In this document: positions 34,311-44,300 of the stretch, piece by piece
Numbering within the stretch: position 1 is the first letter of the stretch
Layout of the letters: each line of letters starts with the position of its first letter
Source: an uncultured Lachnospiraceae bacterium
GTDB taxonomy: Bacteria; Bacillota; Clostridia; Lachnospirales; Lachnospiraceae
DNA: 64,000 bases
NCBI GenBank assembly: GCA_902476645.1
Contig: CABSEG010000001.1
Location: forward strand, 54,550-118,549
Direction: 5' to 3'
Program-made: the position numbers and the translations under genes
The notes under the pieces: generated by a model
Seen by the model: the letters and a program-made list of their open reading frames with translations, nothing else
Databases searched by the model: none
Told to the model about the DNA's origin: nothing

Positions 34311-35183
34311 ATGAAAAAAGAAATATCGGGACACACAAGATTGGCCTGTCTGTTAGGAAGCCCGGTGGCTCATAGCATTTCTCCGGCCATGCACAACGAA
34401 GCCTTTGACCTGCTTGGTATAGATTGCCGCTACCTGGCCTTTGACGTGGGAACAGAGAAACTTTCCCAGGCCGTAGAAGGGTTGCGGGCTATGGATGTTT
34501 TGGGATTTAACCTGACCATGCCGGATAAAAATCTTATGTGCCAGCTGTGCGACGAGCTCTCTCCTGCAGCCAGAATCGGCGGGGCTGTCAACACCGTAAA
34601 GAATGACCACGGAAAGTTCGTCGGTTATACCACCGACGGTATTGGATTTATGGATGCTTGCAAGGATGCGGGCTTTGATATCGTAGGGAAAAAAATGACC
34701 CTGTTAGGAGCCGGTGGCGCTGCCAGCGCCGTCTTGATTCAGGCTGCCCTAGACGGGGTAGCGGAAATTTCAGTCTTTAGCATTCACGACGCCTTTTGGG
34801 AACGGGCCAATGGGATTATACGTACGCTGAATGAGGAGACTTCCTGCCAGGTATCGCTCTACGACTTTGAAGATCCGAAGATCCTGAAAAGAGAAATACA
34901 GGAAAGCGCCATTCTGGTGAACGGCACCAGCGTGGGTATGGCTCCCAAGACAGAGGCCTGTATTATTCCGGATGTTTCTTTCTTCCATCAAGATTTGATG
35001 GTCTTTGACGTGATTTACAACCCGGAGGAGACCCGGCTTTTGCAGATGGCCAAAAAGGCGGGATGCCCCACAGCCAACGGATTGTATATGCTTCTCTATC
35101 AGGGCGCCGCCGCATTCAAGATCTGGACGGGACAGGATATGCCGGTGGAACAAATCAAGGAGAAATACTTTAAACGGTCATGA
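34311..35183 (+). CDS. aroE: Shikimate dehydrogenase
   Basis: 290 aa, start ATG 34311 after GGAAGAGG. Reduces 3-dehydroshikimate with NADPH. Substrate site LLGSPVAHSISPAMHNEAF, catalytic Lys in FNLTMPDKN (usually MPHK), the VNT motif and the Rossmann loop LLGAGGAAS; later GTSVGM, DVIYNPEET and NGLYMLLYQGA. Its stop overlaps the MATE start (ATGA). Confidence 0.94.
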   Translation: MKKEISGHTRLACLLGSPVAHSISPAMHNEAFDLLGIDCRYLAFDVGTEKLSQAVEGLRAMDVLGFNLTMPDKNLMCQLCDELSPAARIGGAVNTVKNDHGKFVGYTTDGIGFMDACKDAGFDIVGKKMTLLGAGGAASAVLIQAALDGVAEISVFSIHDAFWERANGIIRTLNEETSCQVSLYDFEDPKILKREIQESAILVNGTSVGMAPKTEACIIPDVSFFHQDLMVFDVIYNPEETRLLQMAKKAGCPTANGLYMLLYQGAAAFKIWTGQDMPVEQIKEKYFKRS

Positions 35184-36532
35184 ATGACCAGCATGATTTC
35201 AGCCAGGGCAGCATTTCAAGGAACATCTTAGGTCTCGCCATTCCTATGACGCTGGCCCAGCTGATGAACGTTCTTTACAATATTGTGGACCGGGTGTATA
35301 TCGGACATATTCCCCACGCCTCCGGTCAGGCCCTTACGGGAATCGGGCTTTCCCTGCCTATTATCACCATGATCACTGCCTTTGCCAATCTCTTTGGCAT
35401 GGGCGGTGCACCTCTATGTTCCATTGCCCGTGGACGAAAGGAAGAAAAAAGGGCCGGGCAGATTATGGGAAACTCCTTTAGTCTGCTCGTCATCAGCGGC
35501 CTGCTTCTCATGATTATCTGTCTGATTTTTAAAAAGCCGCTGCTCTATTTATTTGGAGCCAGCCCGGAGACCTTTCCCTATGCCAACGCTTATCTGAGCA
35601 TCTATCTTCTTGGAACTGTTTTTGTAATGATCAGTCTTGGAATGAACAACTTTATCAATGCCCAGGGATTTGGCCGCATGGGAATGCTCACGGTTCTGCT
35701 CGGTGCTGTATTGAATCTGATCTTGGATCCGATTTTGATCTTCGGATTACATATGGGGGTTCAGGGGGCTGCCATTGCCACCATTTTCTCCCAGGCGGTC
35801 TCCGCCATCTGGGTGCTCCGGTTTCTGACTGGAAAAAAGGCTCTCTTGCGCCTGAATCTCTCCTCTATGGTCTTAAACCGGAAGCTGACGCTGGAGATCA
35901 CAGGTCTTGGTCTCTCTAGTTTTGTTATGTCCGTGACCAACGGCCTGGTTCAGATCGTATGCAACGCCACTTTACAAAAATACGGTGGAGATTTATATGT
36001 GGGTATTATGACGGTGATTAATTCCGTTCGGGAGGTTATGACTATGCCTGTAATGGGTATGACCAATGGTGCGCAACCTGTCATCGGCTATAATTATGGA
36101 GCCGGCTGTTATGACCGTGTCAAATCCAGTATCCGGTTTATGACTGTCTCCTGTATTCTTTTCACCACGGCCGCCTGGGCTTTGCTGTTTTTCTTGCCAG
36201 AGACTTTCCTAAGGATGTTTACCAGCGAATCGGCGTTGATTCAGGAGGGAATTCCGGCCATGCGAATCTACTTTTGCGGCATCTTCCTTATGGCATTGCA
36301 GTTTGCTGGACAGTCCACCTTCGTAGCGCTTGGGAAATCCAAACAGTCTGTCTTCTTTTCTCTGTTTCGAAAGGTCATCATCGTCATCCCTCTGACGATC
36401 TTTTTACCCCTTCTGGGCGGACTTGGAACTAACGGAGTCTTTCTGGCGGAGCCCGTTTCCAACTTCATTGGCGGCACGGCCAGTTTTGTTACCATGATCT
36501 TTACGGTATGGAAGAAACTCTCCTCAGACTAG
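35180..36532 (+). CDS. MATE family efflux transporter
   Basis: 450 aa, 12 predicted TM helices in two six-helix halves. Opens with ISRNILGLAIPMTLAQLMNVLYNIVDRVYIGHI, the NorM/DinF-type MATE signature; the second half repeats the pattern (MGMTNGAQPVIGYNYGAG). Probably exports cationic compounds using an ion gradient; substrate unknown. Translationally coupled to aroE, an association with no obvious metabolic logic. Its end overlaps the convergent regulator gene by 4 nt. Confidence 0.92.
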   Translation: MNDQHDFSQGSISRNILGLAIPMTLAQLMNVLYNIVDRVYIGHIPHASGQALTGIGLSLPIITMITAFANLFGMGGAPLCSIARGRKEEKRAGQIMGNSFSLLVISGLLLMIICLIFKKPLLYLFGASPETFPYANAYLSIYLLGTVFVMISLGMNNFINAQGFGRMGMLTVLLGAVLNLILDPILIFGLHMGVQGAAIATIFSQAVSAIWVLRFLTGKKALLRLNLSSMVLNRKLTLEITGLGLSSFVMSVTNGLVQIVCNATLQKYGGDLYVGIMTVINSVREVMTMPVMGMTNGAQPVIGYNYGAGCYDRVKSSIRFMTVSCILFTTAAWALLFFLPETFLRMFTSESALIQEGIPAMRIYFCGIFLMALQFAGQSTFVALGKSKQSVFFSLFRKVIIVIPLTIFLPLLGGLGTNGVFLAEPVSNFIGGTASFVTMIFTVWKKLSSD

Positions 36533-38064
36533 ACTTTCTGTTTAGCCCGGTATTCGCTGGGTGTGATCCCTGTCTGGGTTTTAAACACCCGGCTGAAATA
36601 CCGGTAGTCGTTATACCCGCACAGCTGGCACACCTCTTCCAGCATCATTTCTGGCTGTTCCCTCATAATGTTTTTAGACAACTCTATTTTCTTTTCCGTA
36701 ATATATTTATTCATAGGCATCCCTGCCATTTTTTTAAACATTCTGGATAGATAGGCGTAGTTATATCCAAACACATCCGCCACCTGCTCTAAGCTTTCCA
36801 GCGTTAGAAAATTGTTGTCCACATATTCCATCACCCGTGTCTCTATACTTTTTTCGTAAACCTGCTCCATATAGCCGCCGATTTCTCCAAAGCTTTCCAT
36901 CATCCGGGCCACCAGCTCCTGTTCCGTGACAGATAGGCCGATACAGCGCTGCATTTTTACCTGCATTTGCTCTAAAAAGTCATTCTCATAGCCCTTTCCG
37001 GAAAACTCCAATAACTTTAGCACGTAAAGACTGACTTTTTCAATGTTACTCTGGGTTGCCTGATTTTGAATCATATAGGTGAGAATTTGCTGAATCTCCT
37101 CCGTAAAATCCTGGTCATTGGCAGAAAGAAAATATTTTTTAATATAGCTTCCAAGCTTCATCTTGACAATTTCCTGTAAATCCTGCCTTTCTTCTTTTCC
37201 CTTCTCTGAAATCAAAAGCTGGCTTCTTCCCACGATCAACTCCTGTGTGAGCAGATAGCGCAAATACTTTGTCACATTCCAAACTTTCTCGTAAGTGGTC
37301 GGACGTGTCGCATATCCAATATGTACAGCCAGGCGCGTGTGCTGTTTCAATTGCCCTAACAGGCTTTCAGCCAGCTCCCCTATCTTCGCCCCGTCCTTTT
37401 GTTCCATCCGAATTCCCACAATTTTCTGGTTTACCGCCTGCTCATCTGCCAGATACCACCCGTACTCGTACCCGCAGGTCTGCTCCATGACTGTTCTCCA
37501 GGGAATCTTTTCCATCTCTTCCCGGTAATACGCGGTCATGACTCCATCCTGTACATCATAGATCAGATTTCCTACACAGACAGAGAACACAGCATAAAGG
37601 GATCTTTCACTTTTCCAGAGTAAATTTACATCCGAATAGAGAATTTGTCTTTCCTGCCTGACTTTTGTATAGGTCAAACTTCTCTTGACATCAAACAACA
37701 AATCTGACATTTTTTCATCCTCCAGGGGTTTCAGGATGTAGTCAAACACACCATAACGCATAGCTTTCTGGGCATAAGAAAAATCGGAATATCCGGAAAT
37801 AATCACCACCACAATTCCGGGATAGGTATTTTTCAAAATTCTGGATAACTCCAGCCCGTCCATAACCGGCATGGAAATATCAGTAAAAACTACCTGAGGA
37901 TGGTGCTTATCCGCCAGCTTTAGCGCTTCTCTCCCATTCTCAGCCACCGCGACAATGGAAAACTCCGGATCCAGTCCTTCAATTTTATTTTTAATGTAAG
38001 CTCCTATTTTCGTTTCATCTTCCACCACAAGTGCAAAAATTTTCTGGTGTTCCCCCCTCTTCAT
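36529..38064 (-). CDS. YesN-type response regulator with AraC DNA-binding domain
   Basis: 511 aa. Receiver domain (1-125) with VVEDE, phosphoacceptor Asp in VFTDISMPVMDG and Lys in YILKPLED; a middle region of about 260 residues; C-terminal AraC-type double helix-turn-helix (about 410-511: EQVADVFGYNYAYLSRMFKKMAG, EVCQLCGYNDYRYFSRVFKTQTGITPSEYR). Overlaps the kinase stop by 4 nt. Paired direct repeats before the kinase gene and the GH2 gene fit binding by a dimeric AraC-type protein, so it probably activates both (inference). Confidence 0.92.
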   Translation of the reverse strand: MKRGEHQKIFALVVEDETKIGAYIKNKIEGLDPEFSIVAVAENGREALKLADKHHPQVVFTDISMPVMDGLELSRILKNTYPGIVVVIISGYSDFSYAQKAMRYGVFDYILKPLEDEKMSDLLFDVKRSLTYTKVRQERQILYSDVNLLWKSERSLYAVFSVCVGNLIYDVQDGVMTAYYREEMEKIPWRTVMEQTCGYEYGWYLADEQAVNQKIVGIRMEQKDGAKIGELAESLLGQLKQHTRLAVHIGYATRPTTYEKVWNVTKYLRYLLTQELIVGRSQLLISEKGKEERQDLQEIVKMKLGSYIKKYFLSANDQDFTEEIQQILTYMIQNQATQSNIEKVSLYVLKLLEFSGKGYENDFLEQMQVKMQRCIGLSVTEQELVARMMESFGEIGGYMEQVYEKSIETRVMEYVDNNFLTLESLEQVADVFGYNYAYLSRMFKKMAGMPMNKYITEKKIELSKNIMREQPEMMLEEVCQLCGYNDYRYFSRVFKTQTGITPSEYRAKQKV

Positions 38065-39815
38065 GACAACGTTCCTCCTATTTCAATCTTTTTATCATAT
38101 ATTTTATAGATTGCATTCTCACGATAGAAAAGCTGCAAACGTACATATACATTTACCAGACCCATCCCATCGATTTTTGCCGCAAGGCTCTTGACGCCTT
38201 CCATACTTCTGCGGCACTTGTCCATAATCTCCTTTCGTTTCTCCTCAGAAAATCCTTCCCCGTTATCGGATACCTGTATCACCCATCTTCCCTCTTCCAG
38301 TACTCTGCCATACACGTGAATCTGAGGCCTGCTGCGATTACAATATTTAAAAGAGTTTTCCACCAAGGGCTGAATCGTAAGCTTTGGAATCCGCACATCC
38401 ATCATTTCCAGAGGAATGTCCAGCTCCACCTGAGCGTTAGGAAACCGTTCTCTCATGATATCTACATACCGTTCCACATGTCTCATTTCTTCAAACATCC
38501 GAACACCGCTCCCGTCATCAGACGAGATATAGCGAAACATCTGAGTCAGATTCGTACACATTCCCACAATTTCCGGATTCTTCGCCTCTTCCGCCATGGA
38601 ACTCACGGTCATCAGCGTATTTACCAGAAAATGCGGCTGCATCTGAGCCTGAAGGGCCAACATTTTCGAGTGAATCTCAAATTCTTTCAACAGGATGATA
38701 TGACGCATAGATTCTTCCAGCTTTTCATTCAACTGACCTATGGTATGGGAAAGATAATCTAGTTCTTTTATGTCAGTCTCCACTGGCTGATAGCGCATCC
38801 CCTGTTCCAAATCCACCTTTTGCAGTCTGCCGCAAATCTCCTGAATGGGCCTGGAAATCTTAATAGAAACCTGATAGCTTACAAGCATCATAAGCAAGGC
38901 CACGATAAGAAAGAAGCCGAGAGCAATCCCGATAAAGGTAAGCAAACCGCTGTAAAAGCTAAAATAAGATATCGTATAGATCACGTAGAGATTCGAATGA
39001 AAGATCCGATAGACATACGCATAATGGCCTCTCTTTTGGAAATTTCCCGTTCTCCACCCGCTCTCATCCAAAAAGGCCTTTGCATTCCAGTCAGACTCTG
39101 AATAAATCTTTTCCCCTCTATCGTTAAGGATGTGAAGCCGAAATCCTGTCCCTTCCTTCTGTGCCAGGCGCACTCCGATGTCTGATGTAAAATCCTGCGC
39201 ATCTACCATGATCTCCAGGATCCCATCTCCATTATATAGAATGCTATCTTCCCCAAAGCTTCTTGCCAGGACAATTTTGGCGCCTTTCTGTTCCTTGAGT
39301 TCTTTTCCTCCCTCACTGTTTATCAGGTATTCATTCTGCTCCAGATACCTCACCACAGGGCTGCCGTCCATAGGATAATCCCGGTAAGTATCTGGAACCT
39401 GCTGTCTGATTTTCCCTATAAAAAACTCATCCCCCATCCATGCATAATCATGCTGATTCAAAATCATTCCGATCTGATATTTTTTTTGAATCATTTTATA
39501 GGCTTCCTGGTACAACCTGGAAAACAATTCCGATGTGCTAAGCCCTTTTTGTTCGTATTCTGGAAGTTCATAAAGAGCCGTCCGGCGAAAGGTTTCACTT
39601 CTTACCAGTTCCATGGAAAAATCATCCATTTCCTGAAAATAAGTCTCAATGTTCCGGTTCATGCTTGCGGTCAGCTGTTCCTGTGTCTTGGCCGTATTCC
39701 TGCTGATTGTGTAACCGGCGTACAACATTGTGCTAAGAAGAATCACGATCATACAGATAGCGATCCAAAAAAAATATGCTTTAAATAATTTCTTTACAAT
39801 CGGTTCTCTCTTCAT
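38061..39815 (-). CDS. YesM-type sensor histidine kinase
   Basis: 584 aa. TM1 (AYFFWIAICMIVILLSTMLYAGY), extracellular sensor (about 35-275), TM2 (GLLTFIGIALGFFLIVALLMMLV), HAMP, His_kinase domain with phosphoacceptor His in QAQMQPHFLVNTLMTVSSM, and HATPase (IQPLVENSFKYC; VSDNGEGF). Start follows GAGGGGGATGAGGG. YesM kinases commonly sense carbohydrates, often with a partner binding protein; one is encoded immediately upstream. Own promoter with the shared operator. Confidence 0.92.
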   Translation of the reverse strand: MKREPIVKKLFKAYFFWIAICMIVILLSTMLYAGYTISRNTAKTQEQLTASMNRNIETYFQEMDDFSMELVRSETFRRTALYELPEYEQKGLSTSELFSRLYQEAYKMIQKKYQIGMILNQHDYAWMGDEFFIGKIRQQVPDTYRDYPMDGSPVVRYLEQNEYLINSEGGKELKEQKGAKIVLARSFGEDSILYNGDGILEIMVDAQDFTSDIGVRLAQKEGTGFRLHILNDRGEKIYSESDWNAKAFLDESGWRTGNFQKRGHYAYVYRIFHSNLYVIYTISYFSFYSGLLTFIGIALGFFLIVALLMMLVSYQVSIKISRPIQEICGRLQKVDLEQGMRYQPVETDIKELDYLSHTIGQLNEKLEESMRHIILLKEFEIHSKMLALQAQMQPHFLVNTLMTVSSMAEEAKNPEIVGMCTNLTQMFRYISSDDGSGVRMFEEMRHVERYVDIMRERFPNAQVELDIPLEMMDVRIPKLTIQPLVENSFKYCNRSRPQIHVYGRVLEEGRWVIQVSDNGEGFSEEKRKEIMDKCRRSMEGVKSLAAKIDGMGLVNVYVRLQLFYRENAIYKIYDKKIEIGGTLS

Positions 39816-39883
39816 CCCTCATCCCCCTCACCGCTTTTCTTTTCATCCGAAACGCACTAGATATCCGTCCTTCTCTTAGTTCT

Positions 39884-39950
39884 ATTATAATCGAAAACAG
39901 AGGATTACTATTAGGATAAATTTTACCTCTTTACATGGATTTTTTTTACC
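39884..39950 (-). promoter_or_regulatory. Direct-repeat operator and promoter of the YesM-YesN operon
   Basis: Minus strand: GGTAAAAAAAATCC (39937-39950) and GGTAAAATTTATCC (39914-39927), 23 bp apart, then 24 nt, then -10 TATAAT (39884-39889). No recognisable -35, consistent with activator dependence. The GH2 promoter has the same two repeats, the same 23-bp period and the same 24-nt distance. The distal repeat overlaps the stop codon of the binding-protein gene. Confidence 0.7.
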
Positions 39951-41262
39951 TTGGAGTATCTTTGGAATGAAACATCTTAGCTCTGTACTCATCCAATTTT
40001 CGAATTGCATCCTGCGCGCCAGCCGTGCCGTCCGCAAGTTCCTGAATATACTGATACAGCTTTGGATCCAGATAAAATACATCTTTTGTAAACATGACCT
40101 CTGTCTTTCCTTTGCTTCTTCTTAATATCTCCCTGGTGGCCTGCGGGGTCTGTACACTCTCTATCCCCTGAAAAGCAGAAGTCACAAGATCTTTACGCGC
40201 TGCATAATAGCGCTCCAGATTCTCGTCCTTAGCCAAAAAATATAACAGCTGTTTACACTCCTCAATGTGTTCACTGTTTTTATTAATGAACTTGGCCATA
40301 CCGCCACCATTTGAGACTGCCGTCTGGTTGTCCAGCAAAGGGACCGGGAACATTCCCCACTCATCCTGGCTTCCATAGTCTTTCAGTTCTGAGGCATAAG
40401 CAGAGTAGGTAAACATCATAACTGCTTTTCGCTGGGTCAGATAAGAATAACTTCCTGGAAATTCCTCCTCTCTGCCATCGCCCACATAGTATTTCGGAAT
40501 CCCATTTTCTTTTTTTGAAAACAGCTGTTGAATCTGCTCCATTCCCTTTTGAAGGCAAAGCAAGTCCTCCAGTTTATATTCAGATCCTTTATTTAATTCT
40601 TCTACAAAATCCGGGTTTTCCCGGTACAACATAGGTGTCAGCCCATAAACCCAACATTGTGTATGCCAGGTATCGTTGAGCGCCTCATACAGGGGGACGG
40701 TACCCAGACTTCGAATCTGATCGCAAAGGGTCAGAAATTCTTTCCAGGTCCCCGGCACCTCCAGGTGATGTTCTTTAAAAAAAGTCTTGTTATACAGAAT
40801 TCCTTCATAGTCTAATCCCCATGTGGGAAATCCCAGCACCTTTCCACTGCAACTGCTGGCCTCTCTTGCCCATCCTTCCAATCGGTTTACCCATGGTTCC
40901 TGGGAAAGATTCAGGGCAATGTCCTCTATTCCCATGGAAGAGAGCATCGTACCCATGGGAAACATAAACATATCCACTTCTCCGTTGCCTCCAGCCAGAC
41001 AAGTGCCCACCAGGGATTCATATCCACTGTTGGGAGTCAACAGCACTTGAATCCGGATCCCAGTTTCCCTTTCAAACTCGTCAAACAGTTCCCGGTCAAT
41101 ATCCTTAATCCAATTTTTAGAAGCCAGAAGTGTAATGGAGACTTCTTCTTGTTCCATTTTCCGGTAAATAATATTTTGATTTCTCACATAAATATACCAA
41201 GCCGCAACAACAAGCACGACTATCAACAATACAAGTATTTTCATCCACAGTCTTCTTCTCAT
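39946..41262 (-). CDS. Membrane-anchored extracellular solute-binding protein
   Basis: 438 aa from ATG 41262 (AGGAG 7 nt upstream). Family-1 sugar-binding fold (SITLLASKNWIKDIDRELFDEFERETG; LGFPTWGLDYEGILYNKTFFKEHHLEVPGTWKEF). The N-terminus MRRRLWMKILVLLIVVLVVA is an uncleaved anchor with no lipobox Cys, unlike ABC-transporter lipoproteins. No permease or ATPase gene lies nearby; instead the YesM/YesN pair follows. Probably a ligand co-receptor for the kinase, not a transport component (inference). Confidence 0.85.
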   Translation of the reverse strand: MRRRLWMKILVLLIVVLVVAAWYIYVRNQNIIYRKMEQEEVSITLLASKNWIKDIDRELFDEFERETGIRIQVLLTPNSGYESLVGTCLAGGNGEVDMFMFPMGTMLSSMGIEDIALNLSQEPWVNRLEGWAREASSCSGKVLGFPTWGLDYEGILYNKTFFKEHHLEVPGTWKEFLTLCDQIRSLGTVPLYEALNDTWHTQCWVYGLTPMLYRENPDFVEELNKGSEYKLEDLLCLQKGMEQIQQLFSKKENGIPKYYVGDGREEEFPGSYSYLTQRKAVMMFTYSAYASELKDYGSQDEWGMFPVPLLDNQTAVSNGGGMAKFINKNSEHIEECKQLLYFLAKDENLERYYAARKDLVTSAFQGIESVQTPQATREILRRSKGKTEVMFTKDVFYLDPKLYQYIQELADGTAGAQDAIRKLDEYRAKMFHSKDTPR

Positions 41263-41307
41263 GCGCCTTCTCCTATTTTCCCGCCATGATAAGGTATTTA
41301 TGTTGGC

Positions 41308-41335
41308 ATTATAGCAAAAAAGGACTGGAAAGCAA
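41308..41335 (-). promoter_or_regulatory. Promoter of the solute-binding-protein gene
   Basis: Minus strand TTGCTT (41330-41335), 16-nt spacer, TATAAT (41308-41313). It overlaps the GH2 terminator, so the sensor gene is expressed separately. It lacks the direct-repeat operator. Confidence 0.6.
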
Positions 41336-41365
41336 AGAGCCAACTTCTGTCGGCTCTTTGCTTCC
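41327..41365 (-). terminator. Terminator after the GH2 gene
   Basis: 14-15 bp stem GGAAxGCAAAGAGCC / GGCTCTTTGCTTCC, loop about 10 nt, then CAGTCCTTTTTTGC on the minus strand. Confidence 0.75.
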
Positions 41366-41371
41366 TATATA

Positions 41372-44300
41372 CTATTTGACTCGTATCTTTACTTTTTTAC
41401 TATAAGAGCCGTACACCTTTTCCCCCTTTACCTTTTTGTAAGCCCGCACTCGAATATAGTAGATGGTGCCTCTTTTCATTTTCTTTAGTTCCGCACTGGT
41501 TTTTCCTGCCTTGAACTGCTTTCTGACTGCTTTTTTGTATTTCTTGTTGGTTGCATACTGCAACTCGTATCCATCGGCCTGCTTTACTTTTTTCCAGGTA
41601 ATAAGCACCCCCCTGCTCCTTGCCTTTTGCTTTGCTGACTTGATAGATACCTTTGCCACTCTGTTTTTTCCGCTCTCATCCGCATTTGCGGCATTGTCCC
41701 TGGCTTCCTGCGCCTCTAACCTGGCAGACTCTGCTTCTTCTTTTGCTTTTTCTGCTGCTGCCCTGGCCGCTTCTGCCTTTTTCTGGGCTTCTTCTGCCGC
41801 TTTCCATGCCTCCGTTGCAGCTATTCTGTCTGCCTCAGCTTTCTTTCTGGCTTCCTGAGCCGCCCTTTCGTATTCCTGTGCTTTTTTCTGGGCTTCTTCT
41901 GCTTTTTTCTGGGCTTCTTCTGCCTTCTTCTGGGCCTCCTCCGCACGCTTAATGGCCTCTTCCAAGGCCTTATCCATCACCTGGTGAATCGCAATAAAAT
42001 AAGTCTTGGTGTGTACTCCATCCTCCGCTGTTACAATCACCTGTGCTTTTCCACCAAAGTTTTCTGGATAGATCACACTTACCGAAGCATTTTCTCCCGT
42101 TTTTGCCGTGATCTCCGGGAGATTCTGATCCGTAGTTTCATAGACATACTCTGTCTGCTCTGGATCAAATCCGTCCAAAGGCTCCCCCTCCAGACAGATC
42201 TGTGTAAGCAGCGGCTCTTCCCTGGCCACCGCCACTTTCTCATAAGCGCCCATTTCTGTGATAGCAAGGCACTTATTCGGCTGCGCCTTCATTTTAATTC
42301 GGATCGCGCAGGTCTTTACCGCATCAAAGGTAAAGAAATTAGTCCCTGTCTCGGAGAGCTGCCCGGGGCCTTGAAGATGTTCTACCGGCTTCCAGTTTCC
42401 TTCCTCACCCACAGGATGCGCATCTGTCACGTTATCCGGATCCGCAGGAGGGGTATTAAAATATTCTCCATCATAATACTCAATCTCATACTCAGCCGGC
42501 AGGCTGGAACCATAATCCGTGTAGAAATCGATTTCCAGATTATCAATGAATTTATACGTCACCTCTTCCAGTCCAAAAATGATCCCTGCCCAGTCTTCCT
42601 CTCTGCCATCGGAGGACCAATTACACCAGCGGTTGTTCCCATCTGATTCATGGGAAATTATATTATCATTCAACTCAGAAGCACTGTCTGAAGAGGCTCC
42701 CTCTCCGTTGGTAAAGGATGCGATTCCAAGGGGCCAGTAAAACCCATTTTTATATCCTGTAAATTTGTCTCCTGTCACTACATCCTCTGAAGTGACCCGT
42801 ATGGTGATGGAGGTGGGCTGATCCTGCCCCTCCACCTTGCCTTTTACCGTCACGATGCTGTCATTTTTCCAAAACAGACTCTGAGGATGCTCCTCCCAAA
42901 TTATCGGACGTTCATCCACGCTGCCGTCGCTATAGTAAATCTGTGCCTTTTCCGGTAGTTCGGGTACCATGCCCAGCGGAGTCACACAGGAAAACTGCTG
43001 AATCCCTACTACGCCCTTCACTATCACCGTGGCCACTGGCTGAAGCTCTTGTCCCTGAACACTCCCTTTTACTGTAAAGGTCCCATAAGAACCATACTGC
43101 TCAGGATTCATATCCTCCCAGGTTACCTCCACTAATTTAGGTAATCCTATGTTATAAGTAGCTCTGATCTTTTCCGGAAGGATGGGTTTTTGTCCCTTAG
43201 ATGTCTCTACAGTCACTTTTTCGTACCTAGTAATCACGGTTTTATTTGGGTTTGGGCGGATAGCAAGCATAAATTCATTGGATTCTACCGTCTTCCCCTG
43301 ATAGGTCACAGCTGCCTTTAATGTTGTATTTCCGGAACTGTAAGCATACAGATTTCCGTTTTGAACCTGTGCAATCTGATTATTTCCAACAGCATATACC
43401 ACCTCCAGAACACCATTTGGCAGCACGGTTCCGTCTTGGAGCCTTGCAATCAGCTCCACAGGAACCACGTCATCCTCCGTGATCGTTTCCGGAAGACGAA
43501 TCTCTGCCTGCTCTAAGGTGGGCAGCTTTTCATGGAACTGGATACTGTACACGTTGGTGGTCTTTTTATCTTCTGAGGTCACCTCCACTGTAGCTGTCCC
43601 ATCCTTTGATATGGCGGGAATAAGAAACACCGAAGCATTAGGGTCTTCTGCCACTGCGGTAATCTGCGGCAGCGCCTCTCCGTATTCCAACTCTATGGTA
43701 TAGGAGTACTGATCTTTCGAGAATCCATCCGGCTTCTCCCCGTTGATCTGCAGGCTCTCCAAAGCAGCGGAAGTCCCACAGTCCATCTGAATTTCTTTCT
43801 GATATACGTGCACTTCGGATACACCGACTGCCAATCCCTGTTCATTGTGGAAGTTCCAGCGGATATACTTAGCTGTCACCGGATCAAAGGTAAAGATGTT
43901 TTCCTGGTCCGTCTGAAACTCCTCCTTCCGACTGATACTCTGGTTTTCCACCTGGTGCCAGATCTCCCCGTCATCGCTGTAGGATATCCTGATCTCATCC
44001 GGCATCCCCATCGCTGTGTCGCTATCGTTGTTCCAAAAGTCCAATCCGACTTTTCCGGTTTCCACCGGCTCTTCTAATTCCAATTGTATCCATTCATCCT
44101 GTTTACCGTGTTCCCAGGGAATCCAACGTTCTCCAGCTGCCCCTCCCCGGTAAACTATCGTTCCATTGTTGATGGCGCTGACCGGATCGTTTCCATTGGG
44201 TTGTACCCAGGAGGCCTCTGGAATCGGATACGTGCCATTTCTTTTTGCAATATCCTCACCATCTCCTTTCACACTGTCAGCTACACGCACCGTGGCAATT

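Noticed and set aside
41800..41960. Short tandem DNA repeats (cttcttctgggc-like)
   Set aside because: They encode the EEAQKKA coiled coil in frame inside the GH2 gene and are not an independent element.
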